A program made the translations under genes and the position numbers. From UBA5186 sp040005095 (lineage in GTDB: Bacteria; Actinomycetota; Thermoleophilia; Gaiellales; Gaiellaceae), in assembly GCA_040005095.1 (NCBI GenBank), contig JBDTZN010000024.1, forward strand, positions 1 to 26,874: a stretch of 26,874 nucleotides of DNA, read 5' to 3'. Under the pieces are notes generated by a model. That model ran no database searches and was not told the DNA's origin. It was given only the letters and a program-made list of their open reading frames with translations. How positions within the stretch are numbered: the first letter of the stretch is position 1; every line of letters starts with the position of its first letter. Shown piece by piece: positions 17,334 through 23,729 of the stretch.

Positions 17334-17882
17334 CTAGGTTTCGACCGTCGTCACGCTGACGTTCGCGACCTCGCGCCAGGTCATCGACTCGACGTCTTCG
17401 CGGGCGAGATAGGCGGCCGCGAGCCGGATCGGCCCGCCGTGGCTCACGATCGCAATTTCGTCCGCGGGCGGATTCTCGAGCAGCCGGTCGAGGAACGAGG
17501 TGACGCGGTTCCACACCTCCCGCCGGCTCTCGCCCCTGTCCGGCCGGGTGTCGGCATCGCGCCAAAACACGTGCGGATCGTCGAGCAGGGCTTCGACCTC
17601 GGAGTCGAGGAGTCCCTCGAAAGCGCCGAAGTTCCGCTCCCGGAGGATGGGATCGACGATCGGCTCTAGGCCGAGGCGCTCCGCGAGCGGTCGGGCTGTG
17701 TCGAGCGCGCGTTGGAGGTCGCTCGAGTAGACCGCGCCAATCGGGCGGTCAGCGAGTCGTGTCGCCAGTTCCTGCGCCTGCTCCCGGCCGCGTGCCGAGA
17801 GTGGGACGTCCGTGTTGCCCTGCACGCGCCGGCCCGCGTTCCAGTCAGTCTCGCCGTGACGGATGAAGTGGAGGGTCGGCAC
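17334..17882 (-). CDS. Histidine phosphatase family protein (phosphoglycerate mutase-like)
   Basis: This 182-residue protein has the branch-1 histidine phosphatase signature FIRHGETDWN (catalytic His9), then VYSSDLQRALDTA, LRERNFGAFEG and the second catalytic His in IVSHGGPIR. Substrates in this family are diverse small phosphoesters (for example phosphoglycerate, alpha-ribazole phosphate or nucleotides), so none is assigned. The start codon is GTG at 17882; no ribosome-binding site is present and TAGCGT lies 7 nt upstream. It diverges from nth with 39 nt between the two start codons. Confidence 0.9.
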   Translation of the reverse strand: MPTLHFIRHGETDWNAGRRVQGNTDVPLSARGREQAQELATRLADRPIGAVYSSDLQRALDTARPLAERLGLEPIVDPILRERNFGAFEGLLDSEVEALLDDPHVFWRDADTRPDRGESRREVWNRVTSFLDRLLENPPADEIAIVSHGGPIRLAAAYLAREDVESMTWREVANVSVTTVET

Positions 17883-17889
17883 GGCTCGG

Positions 17890-17895
17890 ACGCTA
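17890..17895 (-). promoter_or_regulatory. Candidate -10 element for the histidine phosphatase gene
   Basis: TAGCGT on the minus strand ends 7 nt before the GTG start. The predicted transcript is leaderless. Confidence 0.4.
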
Positions 17896-17908
17896 GCTGC
17901 GCGATCGG

Positions 17909-17914
17909 TAACGT
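17909..17914 (+). promoter_or_regulatory. Candidate -10 element for nth
   Basis: TAACGT ends 7 nt before the ATG of nth with no Shine-Dalgarno sequence. The two divergent -10 candidates are 13 nt apart, so the two promoters face each other within 39 nt and could exclude one another. Confidence 0.4.
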
Positions 17915-17921
17915 CGCGCCG

Positions 17922-18626
17922 ATGCCGCGGAGTTACCTACGCGAAGCTCGCCGGCGCGTCGGCCCGAAGCGCGAGCGGATCCGTCCGATCATCGAGCGCT
18001 TGAAGGCCGCGCACCCCGACGCGGGGATCGCGCTTCGTTCGACGAACGACCTCGAGCTTCTGGTCTCCGTGATGCTCTCCGCGCAGACGACCGACGTGAA
18101 CGTGAACAAGGTCACCGAGAAGCTCTTCGACAAGTACAGACGGCCTGAGGATTACCTGGCTGTCCAGCCCGCGGAGCTCGAACGCGACATCTTCGCCACC
18201 GGGTTCTTCCGCCAGAAGACCAAGGCCCTGCGCGGGACGATGAAGATGCTGATCGAGGAGTTCGACGGCTGCGTGCCCGACGAGTTTCCCGACCTGCTGC
18301 GCCTCCCGGGAGTTGCGCGCAAGACGGCGAACGTCGTCTCGGCTGAGCGGGGGAGGCCGGTGGGGATCGTCGTCGACACGCATGTCCGCCGCCTGTCTCA
18401 GCGGCTGGGCCTCACGAAGCAGGAGGATCCGGTCAAGATCGAGCAGGATCTGATGAGGCTCGTGCCGCGCGAGGAGTGGGCGATCCTCCCGCACCTGCTG
18501 ATCTGGCACGGCCGGCGCGTGTGCATAGCGCGGCGCCCGTTGTGTGAGGAATGCGTGCTGACGGATGTGTGCCGCTCGAGCCGCGTGGACGTGGTCCCCG
18601 CACTCCGCCCCGAACCGCCCGAGTAA
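17922..18626 (+). CDS. nth: Endonuclease III (DNA glycosylase/AP lyase)
   Basis: This base-excision repair enzyme removes oxidised pyrimidines and cleaves the abasic site. Family features are complete: LSAQTTDVNVNKVT, the helix-hairpin-helix LPGVARKTANVV with catalytic Lys134, the catalytic Asp152 in VDTHVRR, and the 4Fe-4S cluster cysteines C201, C208, C211 and C217 (C-x6-C-x2-C-x5-C). The 234-residue length is normal. ATG 17922 was chosen because similarity begins just after it; the longer frame upstream overlaps the divergent gene. The stop codon TAA lies inside a palindrome shared with the convergent gene. Confidence 0.96.
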   Translation: MPRSYLREARRRVGPKRERIRPIIERLKAAHPDAGIALRSTNDLELLVSVMLSAQTTDVNVNKVTEKLFDKYRRPEDYLAVQPAELERDIFATGFFRQKTKALRGTMKMLIEEFDGCVPDEFPDLLRLPGVARKTANVVSAERGRPVGIVVDTHVRRLSQRLGLTKQEDPVKIEQDLMRLVPREEWAILPHLLIWHGRRVCIARRPLCEECVLTDVCRSSRVDVVPALRPEPPE

Positions 18627-18638
18627 CAGACTGTTACT
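18622..18638. repeat. 17-bp palindrome over two convergent stop codons (copy B)
   Basis: Arms AGTAACAG and CTGTTACT flank a central A. The TAA stop of nth lies inside the left arm and the TAG stop of the minus-strand gene overlaps the right arm. The same core occurs in the longer palindrome at 7086-7110, also at a convergent gene junction. Confidence 0.9.
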
Positions 18639-19089
18639 AAGTTGACCGCGGGGCGAGCACGACGAGCAGTCCGCCGTCGTCGTCGAGCGCGGGGAAGAAG
18701 TCCGCTGTCACGCGCTTGCGGATGCCTGACTTGGTCTCGAGCTCGAGCGGCTCGCCGAGCCGGCGGACGCCCCACTCGAGCGCGACCGCCGCGGGATTTT
18801 TCCCGTCCTCGAATCCCGCGAGCCCGAATGCGTCGACGACGTCGCGTCCAAGCAACTCCGCCTCACCGAGGCCGCTCAGTTCGAAGACGCCACGGCCCGC
18901 GGCGAGCACGCGCCCCTCCTGGTCGCAAACGACGAGTCCGGCGTTCGGCGCGGGGTAGTAGTCGTCCATGAGCTCGAAGAGGAAACCGAAGCCGCAGCGG
19001 TGACAGGCGGGGGCGCGGTCGGAGAACTCCTCGTACCCGTCGACGTCGATCGACCGCTCTTTGCAGTTCGGGCAGATGTAAATCGGCAC
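18637..19089 (-). CDS. Zinc-ribbon protein with PAS-like sensory domain
   Basis: This 150-residue protein begins with a zinc ribbon (ICPNCK, C6/C9, and ACHRCG, C29/C32). A PAS-like region follows: FELMDDYYPAPNAGLVVCDQEG, then FELSGLGEAELLGRDVVDAFGL and a beta-rich end with LELETKSGIRKRVTADFFPAL, typical of PAS folds. No kinase, HTH or cyclase domain is attached, so it would have to signal through a partner or act as a small redox or ligand sensor. GTG 19089 is preferred over the longer frame to 19143 because similarity to a zinc ribbon begins there and TACGCT sits 6 nt before it. Function beyond the domains is unknown. Confidence 0.75.
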   Translation of the reverse strand: MPIYICPNCKERSIDVDGYEEFSDRAPACHRCGFGFLFELMDDYYPAPNAGLVVCDQEGRVLAAGRGVFELSGLGEAELLGRDVVDAFGLAGFEDGKNPAAVALEWGVRRLGEPLELETKSGIRKRVTADFFPALDDDGGLLVVLAPRST

Positions 19090-19095
19090 GCGCTC

Positions 19096-19101
19096 AGCGT
19101 A
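19096..19101 (-). promoter_or_regulatory. Candidate -10 element for the zinc-ribbon/PAS gene
   Basis: TACGCT on the minus strand ends 6 nt before the GTG start, placing the transcription start on the start codon. A 22-bp near-palindrome lies just upstream, over the expected -35 position. Confidence 0.4.
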
Positions 19102-19112
19102 GCGACGGTGCC

Positions 19113-19134
19113 TTTTTCGACAGCTGTGGAAAAA
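19113..19134. promoter_or_regulatory. 22-bp near-perfect palindrome, candidate operator
   Basis: TTTTTCGACAG and CTGTGGAAAAA are reverse complements except at one position. If the downstream gene starts at 19089 the element covers about -24 to -45, the usual place for a repressor or activator site. It is very AT-rich at its ends compared with its surroundings. The mismatch is C-C or G-G in RNA, so a DNA site is more likely than a hairpin. Confidence 0.45.
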
Positions 19135-19257
19135 CCGGCGCACATTCGTGACGCGCGGCCACTAGCGGCCCGCCTTCGAAGCGGTCTACGCTCGCTGCGG
19201 GGAGGAGGCTAGGGGCACCTGGGAGCGCAAGTGTCCAGGAAGGCACGGCCGGCGCGG

Positions 19258-20172
19258 TCAGATCCAGCGCTTGCGGCGGAAATACCAGAGCTGCCCGATC
19301 GTCGTTGCGACGATCAGCCCCCACGACCAGAGGTAGCCGTACTGCCAGTCGAGCTCCGGGAAGTGGTGGTGGAAGTTCTGCCCATAGACGCCCACGATGA
19401 ACGTGGGCAACAGCAGCAGCGACGCGATGGCGGTCAGGCGCTTCGTCACTTCGTTCTGGTCGATCGAGACTTTCGACTGCGCGTAGTCGCGGACGCCGCC
19501 GAGGAGATCCCGGGAAAGCTCCAAGCCTTCGCTGGCGCGCAGAAGCTTGTCGTACACGTCCGAGAAGTGGACGTCGATCTCGGGTGGGAAGAGCTCGTAC
19601 CCTTCGAGCTCGATCCGGTCGTCGATGACGCGCCGAACCGCGTCCCGGGTGGGCGCGACGGTCTTGCGAATTCGGAGCATGTCGTGGCGCAGATGCGACA
19701 TGCGCGCCCTCACCTTGTCGGCAGGCCATTCGTCGACGCTGTCCTCCAGCTCGTCGATCTCGGTGTTGAGATCGTCGATCAGGTCGAGGTAGCGCTCGGC
19801 GACCGTGTCGACGAGGTGGTAGGCGATCATCCCCGGCGGCTTCGGCTGGGCGCACGCCTCGCGCATGTCTTGCGGATCGAACGGCTCTGCGTCCGGCGGC
19901 GTCTTGCGCACCGTGAGGACGACGTCGGGTGTGATGACGAGGTTGACCTCCTGGTAGTAGATGCGATCGTTCTGGGGCTCGTCCACGGCGACGACGAAGA
20001 CTCCGAAGACGTACTGGCCGTGCGACTCGAGCTTCGGACGCGGCTCGTCGTCGTGCGTATGCGGCTCGAGGACGCGTTCGACCAAACGGTCGGCAAGCTT
20101 GCCCGGGAGCGCCTCCTCGAGCTGCGTCCGGTCAGGGTCGAGCAGGTCGACCCAGCGTGCTAATTCGGCCAC
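19258..20172 (-). CDS. corA: CorA family divalent metal ion transporter
   Basis: This homologue of the CorA Mg2+/Co2+ channel has 304 residues. The long N-terminal cytoplasmic part contains an acidic, helical region with YLDLIDDLNTEIDELEDSVDEW and MLRIRKTVAPTRD. The C-terminus has two membrane helices; the signature loop after the first reads YGQNF (about 263-267) where classical CorA has YGMNF. The Gln-for-Met change is in the selectivity loop, so the ion is not certain. The C-terminus is basic (FRRKRWI), as usual. GTG 20172 was chosen as the first start after the trxB stop at 20198; it may be co-transcribed with trxB. Confidence 0.9.
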   Translation of the reverse strand: MAELARWVDLLDPDRTQLEEALPGKLADRLVERVLEPHTHDDEPRPKLESHGQYVFGVFVVAVDEPQNDRIYYQEVNLVITPDVVLTVRKTPPDAEPFDPQDMREACAQPKPPGMIAYHLVDTVAERYLDLIDDLNTEIDELEDSVDEWPADKVRARMSHLRHDMLRIRKTVAPTRDAVRRVIDDRIELEGYELFPPEIDVHFSDVYDKLLRASEGLELSRDLLGGVRDYAQSKVSIDQNEVTKRLTAIASLLLLPTFIVGVYGQNFHHHFPELDWQYGYLWSWGLIVATTIGQLWYFRRKRWI

Positions 20173-20197
20173 CTCGCGAGGTTCGACCTCGCTTTGG

Positions 20198-21187
20198 CTA
20201 GACCTCTGCGGCTTCGGGCCGCGGCGCGGTAGCCGCGGTCCCGGGATGCCCTTCGCGGGCAGCGAGGAACTTCTCCGCGTCGAGAGCGGCCATACAGCCG
20301 GAGCCCGCGGCGGTGACGGCCTGACGGTAGGTGTGATCCTGGACGTCTCCGGCGGCGAACACACCCTGGATGTTCGTCGCGGTGGAGCCCGCTTGCGTGA
20401 CGAGGTAGCCCGCCTCGTCGTGCTCGAGCTGCTCGACGAACAACGCCGTGTTCGGGTCGTGGCCGATCGCGACGAACAAGCCGTCGGCGGGAATCGTCCA
20501 CGTGTCGTCGGTGATCGTGTTCCGCAGCCTGACGCCGGTCATCTTGCCCTCGTCGACTCCGAGCACCTCGTCGACAACCGCGTTCATGACGAACTCGATC
20601 TTCGGGTTCGACCGGGCGCGGTCGATCATGATCTGGGAGGCCCGGAACTCCTCGCGCCGGTGGACGACCGTGACCTTGGACGCAAACTTCGTCAGGAAGC
20701 TCGCCTCTTCCATCGCCGAGTCGCCGCCGCCGACGACGATGACCTCCTTTTCGCGGTAGAAGGCCCCGTCGCAGGTCGCGCAGTAGGTGACGCCGCGGCC
20801 CTGCAGCGACTCTTCGCTCGCCAGCCCAAGCTTGCGGGCGGTCGCGCCGGTCGCGACAACCACGGCTTCGGCCAGGTACTCGTCGTCGCCCACCCACACG
20901 CGGAACGGCTCGGCCGACAAGTCGACGCGCGTGACGTCGTCGGTGAGGAACTCCGTCCCGAAGCGCTCGGCTTGGCGGCGGAAGTCCTGCATCATCTCGG
21001 GGCCCATGATCCCGTCGGCGTACCCGGGATAGTTCTCGACGTCGCTGGTGATCATCAGCTGGCCGCCCCACTGGAAGCCCTCGATCACGAGCGGCTTGAG
21101 ATTCGCGCGTGCCGCGTAGAGCGCAGCGGTGTAGCCGGCGGGGCCGCCGCCGATGATGATCAGCTCTCGTACTTCGTTGTTGTTCAC
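20198..21187 (-). CDS. trxB: Thioredoxin-disulfide reductase
   Basis: This FAD- and NADPH-dependent enzyme reduces thioredoxin. It has 329 residues with the FAD motif IIIGGGPAGYTAALYA (about 10-25), the redox pair CATC (C136/C139) in VTYCATCDGAF, the NADPH motif VVGGGDSAMEEA, HRREEFRAS, and the C-terminal FAD motif GVFAAGDVQD. GTG 21187 is set by a good ribosome-binding site, GGAGG, 4 nt upstream. The longer frame to 21277 is rejected. A promoter matching the SigR/SigH thiol-stress type lies about 50 nt upstream. No thioredoxin gene follows; corA is downstream instead. Confidence 0.97.
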   Translation of the reverse strand: MNNNEVRELIIIGGGPAGYTAALYAARANLKPLVIEGFQWGGQLMITSDVENYPGYADGIMGPEMMQDFRRQAERFGTEFLTDDVTRVDLSAEPFRVWVGDDEYLAEAVVVATGATARKLGLASEESLQGRGVTYCATCDGAFYREKEVIVVGGGDSAMEEASFLTKFASKVTVVHRREEFRASQIMIDRARSNPKIEFVMNAVVDEVLGVDEGKMTGVRLRNTITDDTWTIPADGLFVAIGHDPNTALFVEQLEHDEAGYLVTQAGSTATNIQGVFAAGDVQDHTYRQAVTAAGSGCMAALDAEKFLAAREGHPGTAATAPRPEAAEV

Positions 21188-21191
21188 GTTT

Positions 21192-21196
21192 CCTCC
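21192..21196 (-). promoter_or_regulatory. Ribosome-binding site of trxB
   Basis: GGAGG on the minus strand lies 4 nt before GTG 21187 and fixes the start. It is one of only a few strong Shine-Dalgarno sequences in the window. Confidence 0.8.
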
Positions 21197-21234
21197 GAAA
21201 AGACTACGGGCCGGATTTCGGCCTCGCTGTATTA

Positions 21235-21261
21235 AACGAATCAGGGCGGATAGACGTTCCC
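21235..21261 (-). promoter_or_regulatory. SigR/SigH-type promoter upstream of trxB
   Basis: On the minus strand GGGAAC is followed by 17 nt and then CGTT. This matches the consensus of the thiol-oxidative-stress ECF sigma factors SigR (Streptomyces) and SigH (Mycobacterium), which is GGGAAY near -35 and CGTT near -10, with GGAAC and GTT separated by 18 nt. trxB is a known member of both regulons. Transcription would start near 21225, leaving a leader of about 40 nt. Confidence 0.6.
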
Positions 21262-21318
21262 GTCCGTGGGACCACATGGAGGACTAGATTCGGGTGCCGC
21301 GGGCATGTAGGAGCGTAG

Positions 21319-22446
21319 ATGGCTGAGAACGCCACGACTGCCGTCCTGCGCGATCTGGCCGGCTTTCGCGCCGCGAAGGGCCGCGCCATCAGCCTCTACG
21401 TCGCGCTCGACCCGAGCGCGGCTATCAACCCGGGCGACGTCCAGACGAGGGCAAACTCGCTCCTGTCGGCGGCCCGCAGCGAGGTGGACGCCGACGGCCT
21501 GTCCCACGACCAGCGGGAAGCCCTGAAGGCTGACCTCGAGCGCATCGACGAGTTCTTCCAGGGGCTTGACCGCGACGGCGTTCGCGGGATGGCGGTTTTC
21601 GCGTCGCAGCTCGACAGCGTCTGGCGCACTCTGAGGTTGCCGCAGGCGGTGAACGACGCGGTCAAGGTCAACAAGGAGTTCCATCTCTCGCCGCTGGTGC
21701 CGCTCCTGCGCGGCCTCGACGGGACGCTGGTCGTCCAGGTCGGGCGCGAGCAGGGGCGATTCTTCCGGCTCGACCGTGGTCAGTTGCATGAGGTCGCCGA
21801 CCACACCGAGGACACCCCCGACCAGCACGACCAGGGCGGCTGGTCGCAGGCGCGGTACCAGCGGCACATCGACAAGCTCGTCCACGAGCACCTGAAGACG
21901 GTTGCCGATGAGCTCGACAAGCGCCGGCGCGGTGGCGCCCCGAGGATCGTCCTGGTTGGCCCCGAGGAGATGAAGTCAGACTTCATCGAGAAGCTTTCCA
22001 AGGAGACGCAGCAAGCAGTCGTCGGCTGGACGCACGCCGAGGCCCACGCGAACGCGGCGGAGCTGCTCGAAACGGCCATGCCGCTGCTCGAGGAGGCGCG
22101 GGCCGAGGAGGAGACGGAGCTCGTGGAGGCCTGGAAGGAAGCTGCCGGCAAGGGCGGGCGCGCCGCCTCGGGCTGGGCCGAGACGCTCGAAGCCGCCTCG
22201 GACGCGGCCGTGGAGACGCTGCTCGTCCAAGACGGGGCGGAGCAGCCGGCGTTCGAGTGCCCGAAGTGCGGGCGCGCACAGCTCGAAGGCGGGGACTGTC
22301 CGCTCGACGGGACGCTGATGGAGCCCGACGAGGGCCTCGACCTGGCCGTCCGCCTCACGCTTGCGATGGGCGGCTCCGTCGTGCCGCTGAGTCATAGCCA
22401 GGATCTCGCGCCTGTCGGCGGGATCGGCGCCTTGCTTCGGTTCTAA
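21319..22446 (+). CDS. Bacterial eRF1/Vms1-like protein (peptidyl-tRNA hydrolase/ribosome-rescue type)
   Basis: This 375-residue protein resembles the bacterial relatives of archaeo-eukaryotic release factor eRF1 and of Vms1/ANKZF1. Evidence is SLYVALDPS near the N-terminus and the signature loop QGGWSQARYQRHIDK (GGWSQ at 173-177), where the family's catalytic Gln lies. A central part with RIVLVGPEEMKSDFIEKL follows. A zinc-ribbon-like segment, CPKCGRAQLEGGDCPLDG (C314, C317, C327), sits near the C-terminus before a conserved hydrophobic end. By analogy it would release peptides from stalled ribosomal complexes; this is inference. ATG 21319 has AGGAG upstream. Its TAA overlaps the rmuC stop on the other strand. 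Confidence 0.8.
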   Translation: MAENATTAVLRDLAGFRAAKGRAISLYVALDPSAAINPGDVQTRANSLLSAARSEVDADGLSHDQREALKADLERIDEFFQGLDRDGVRGMAVFASQLDSVWRTLRLPQAVNDAVKVNKEFHLSPLVPLLRGLDGTLVVQVGREQGRFFRLDRGQLHEVADHTEDTPDQHDQGGWSQARYQRHIDKLVHEHLKTVADELDKRRRGGAPRIVLVGPEEMKSDFIEKLSKETQQAVVGWTHAEAHANAAELLETAMPLLEEARAEEETELVEAWKEAAGKGGRAASGWAETLEAASDAAVETLLVQDGAEQPAFECPKCGRAQLEGGDCPLDGTLMEPDEGLDLAVRLTLAMGGSVVPLSHSQDLAPVGGIGALLRF

Positions 22447-23492
22447 GCGGCGTCGAGGGCGGCCACGGCGGGCGGCTCGGCTTCGAGCGTCAGTTCGGGC
22501 GCCTCGTGCTCGGTGGCGCGCTCGAGCTTGCCGTCGAAGCGGTCGAGCCGCTTCTCGGCCTCCACGTACTTGGTGTGCGCGTTGCCCAAGTGCTTACCGA
22601 CGACCTCGAAGTCGGCCCGGAACCGATCGAAGTCGCGGTTCAGGTCGGCGACGTAGGACATCACCTCCTGCGCGTGCTGCTCGATCTGGAGCCCCTTGAG
22701 CCCGAGCGCGATCACCTGCAGCTGTGATGTGAACGTCGTGGGCGAGACCGGGAAAACGCGCTTGTCGTGCGCGTACTGGAGCAGCGCGCCGGTCTTGCCG
22801 CACGTGAGCTCGTAGTAGATCGACTCGGCCGGGACGTACATGAGCGCGAAGTCGTAGGTGCCCTCGTCGGGCCGGATGTACTTGGTCGCGATCGCGTCGA
22901 CGTGCCCCTTGACGTCGCGGGCGAACGCCTTCTCATGCAGAAGCCTCTCGTCGTCGCCGTCGGCCTCGACCATCCGCTCGAAGTTGTCGAGCGGGAACTT
23001 GGCGTCGATCGGGACGAGCTTGCCCACGTCGATTACCGCGTCGACACGCTCGCCGCCGCGGAACGTGTGCTGCATCGAGTACGAGCCCTGCGGGAGACGG
23101 TCGCGGAGCAGATTCTCGAGCATGAGCTCGCCGAACCCGCCTCGTGCCTTCGGCGGACGCAGCGCGTTCTCGAGCCGGCTCAGGTCCTTGACACGCTCGA
23201 GCATCTGCGCGGTCGCCTCGTTCGCCTTTCCGAGCCGCTCGTGGATCTGGTTCGTCGTCACCGCGGCGGTTTCGAGGCGTCGGTCGACCTTAGTGTCGAG
23301 CTCGGAAAGCCGCCGGTCCATCGTCTCGGTGACGCCGCTCAGGCGCCGGTCGATTTCGGCGCTCCGCTCGGTGAGCTGCGCGGTCGACTCGCTGCGCAAG
23401 GCCCCGAGCTCGGTGCGCAGGACGCGCACGAGCCAGGCCAGAGCCGCGGCCAGGCCGAGGGCGAGAGCAACGATGAGGGCGATGGTCGTCAT
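22443..23492 (-). CDS. rmuC: DNA recombination protein RmuC homologue
   Basis: RmuC-family proteins limit inversions and rearrangements in E. coli and have a predicted restriction-like nuclease core. This 349-residue protein has an N-terminal membrane helix (MTTIALIVALALGLAAALAW), then about 90 residues of charged heptad-like sequence predicted as coiled coil. The RmuC domain follows, with GGFGELMLENLLRD, VDAVIDVGKLVPIDAKFPLDNF and FALMYVPAESIYYEL. ATG 23492 is preferred to TTG 23504 because it begins just before the membrane helix. TAACGT at 23510-23505 is a possible -10 element. It sits between the arms of a 7-bp inverted repeat, CCGGGCC/GGCCCGG (23493-23499 and 23517-23523). Convergent with the release-factor homologue; stops overlap. 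Confidence 0.92.
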   Translation of the reverse strand: MTTIALIVALALGLAAALAWLVRVLRTELGALRSESTAQLTERSAEIDRRLSGVTETMDRRLSELDTKVDRRLETAAVTTNQIHERLGKANEATAQMLERVKDLSRLENALRPPKARGGFGELMLENLLRDRLPQGSYSMQHTFRGGERVDAVIDVGKLVPIDAKFPLDNFERMVEADGDDERLLHEKAFARDVKGHVDAIATKYIRPDEGTYDFALMYVPAESIYYELTCGKTGALLQYAHDKRVFPVSPTTFTSQLQVIALGLKGLQIEQHAQEVMSYVADLNRDFDRFRADFEVVGKHLGNAHTKYVEAEKRLDRFDGKLERATEHEAPELTLEAEPPAVAALDAA

Positions 23493-23552
23493 CCGGGCCA
23501 ACAAACGTTAGAGATGGGCCCGGACGGAGCCCTCAAACCCGCATAAAAAGGC

Positions 23553-23598
23553 AAAAAAACGTCAGACCCGACGAACCCGGGGGTCCATCGGATCTGAC
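23553..23598 (-). terminator. Strong intrinsic terminator on the minus strand, no obvious gene to terminate
   Basis: Read on the minus strand, 23598 to 23561 folds into a 17-bp stem with a 4-nt loop (CCCG). The outer arms are GTCAGATCCGA and TCGGGTCTGAC. One G, seven T, GCC and five more T follow. The stem pairs fully only as minus-strand RNA, because three pairs are G-U and become A-C mismatches on the plus strand. It lies about 60 nt upstream of rmuC, on the same strand, and the next gene upstream is on the opposite strand. Confidence 0.8.
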
Positions 23599-23729
23599 TC
23601 GACGAGACTACGACGTGGGGGGAGGAGAGGTCAAGGCCCGGATCGAGAAAATGTCGCTCGGAGCGAACATTTCGTGCGCTCGCGGCCCTGAACGGTGCTC
23701 CGATGGCCCCTGGTACCATCGCCAATCCC

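Noticed and set aside
19125..19133. Match to the DnaA box consensus (TTTTCCACA, minus strand)
   Set aside because: Single site inside a palindrome, no cluster and no dnaA, dnaN or gyrase genes nearby, so not an origin.
22443..22446. Overlapping stop codons of the release-factor homologue and rmuC
   Set aside because: Four-base convergent overlaps are common in compact genomes; nothing further unusual seen here.
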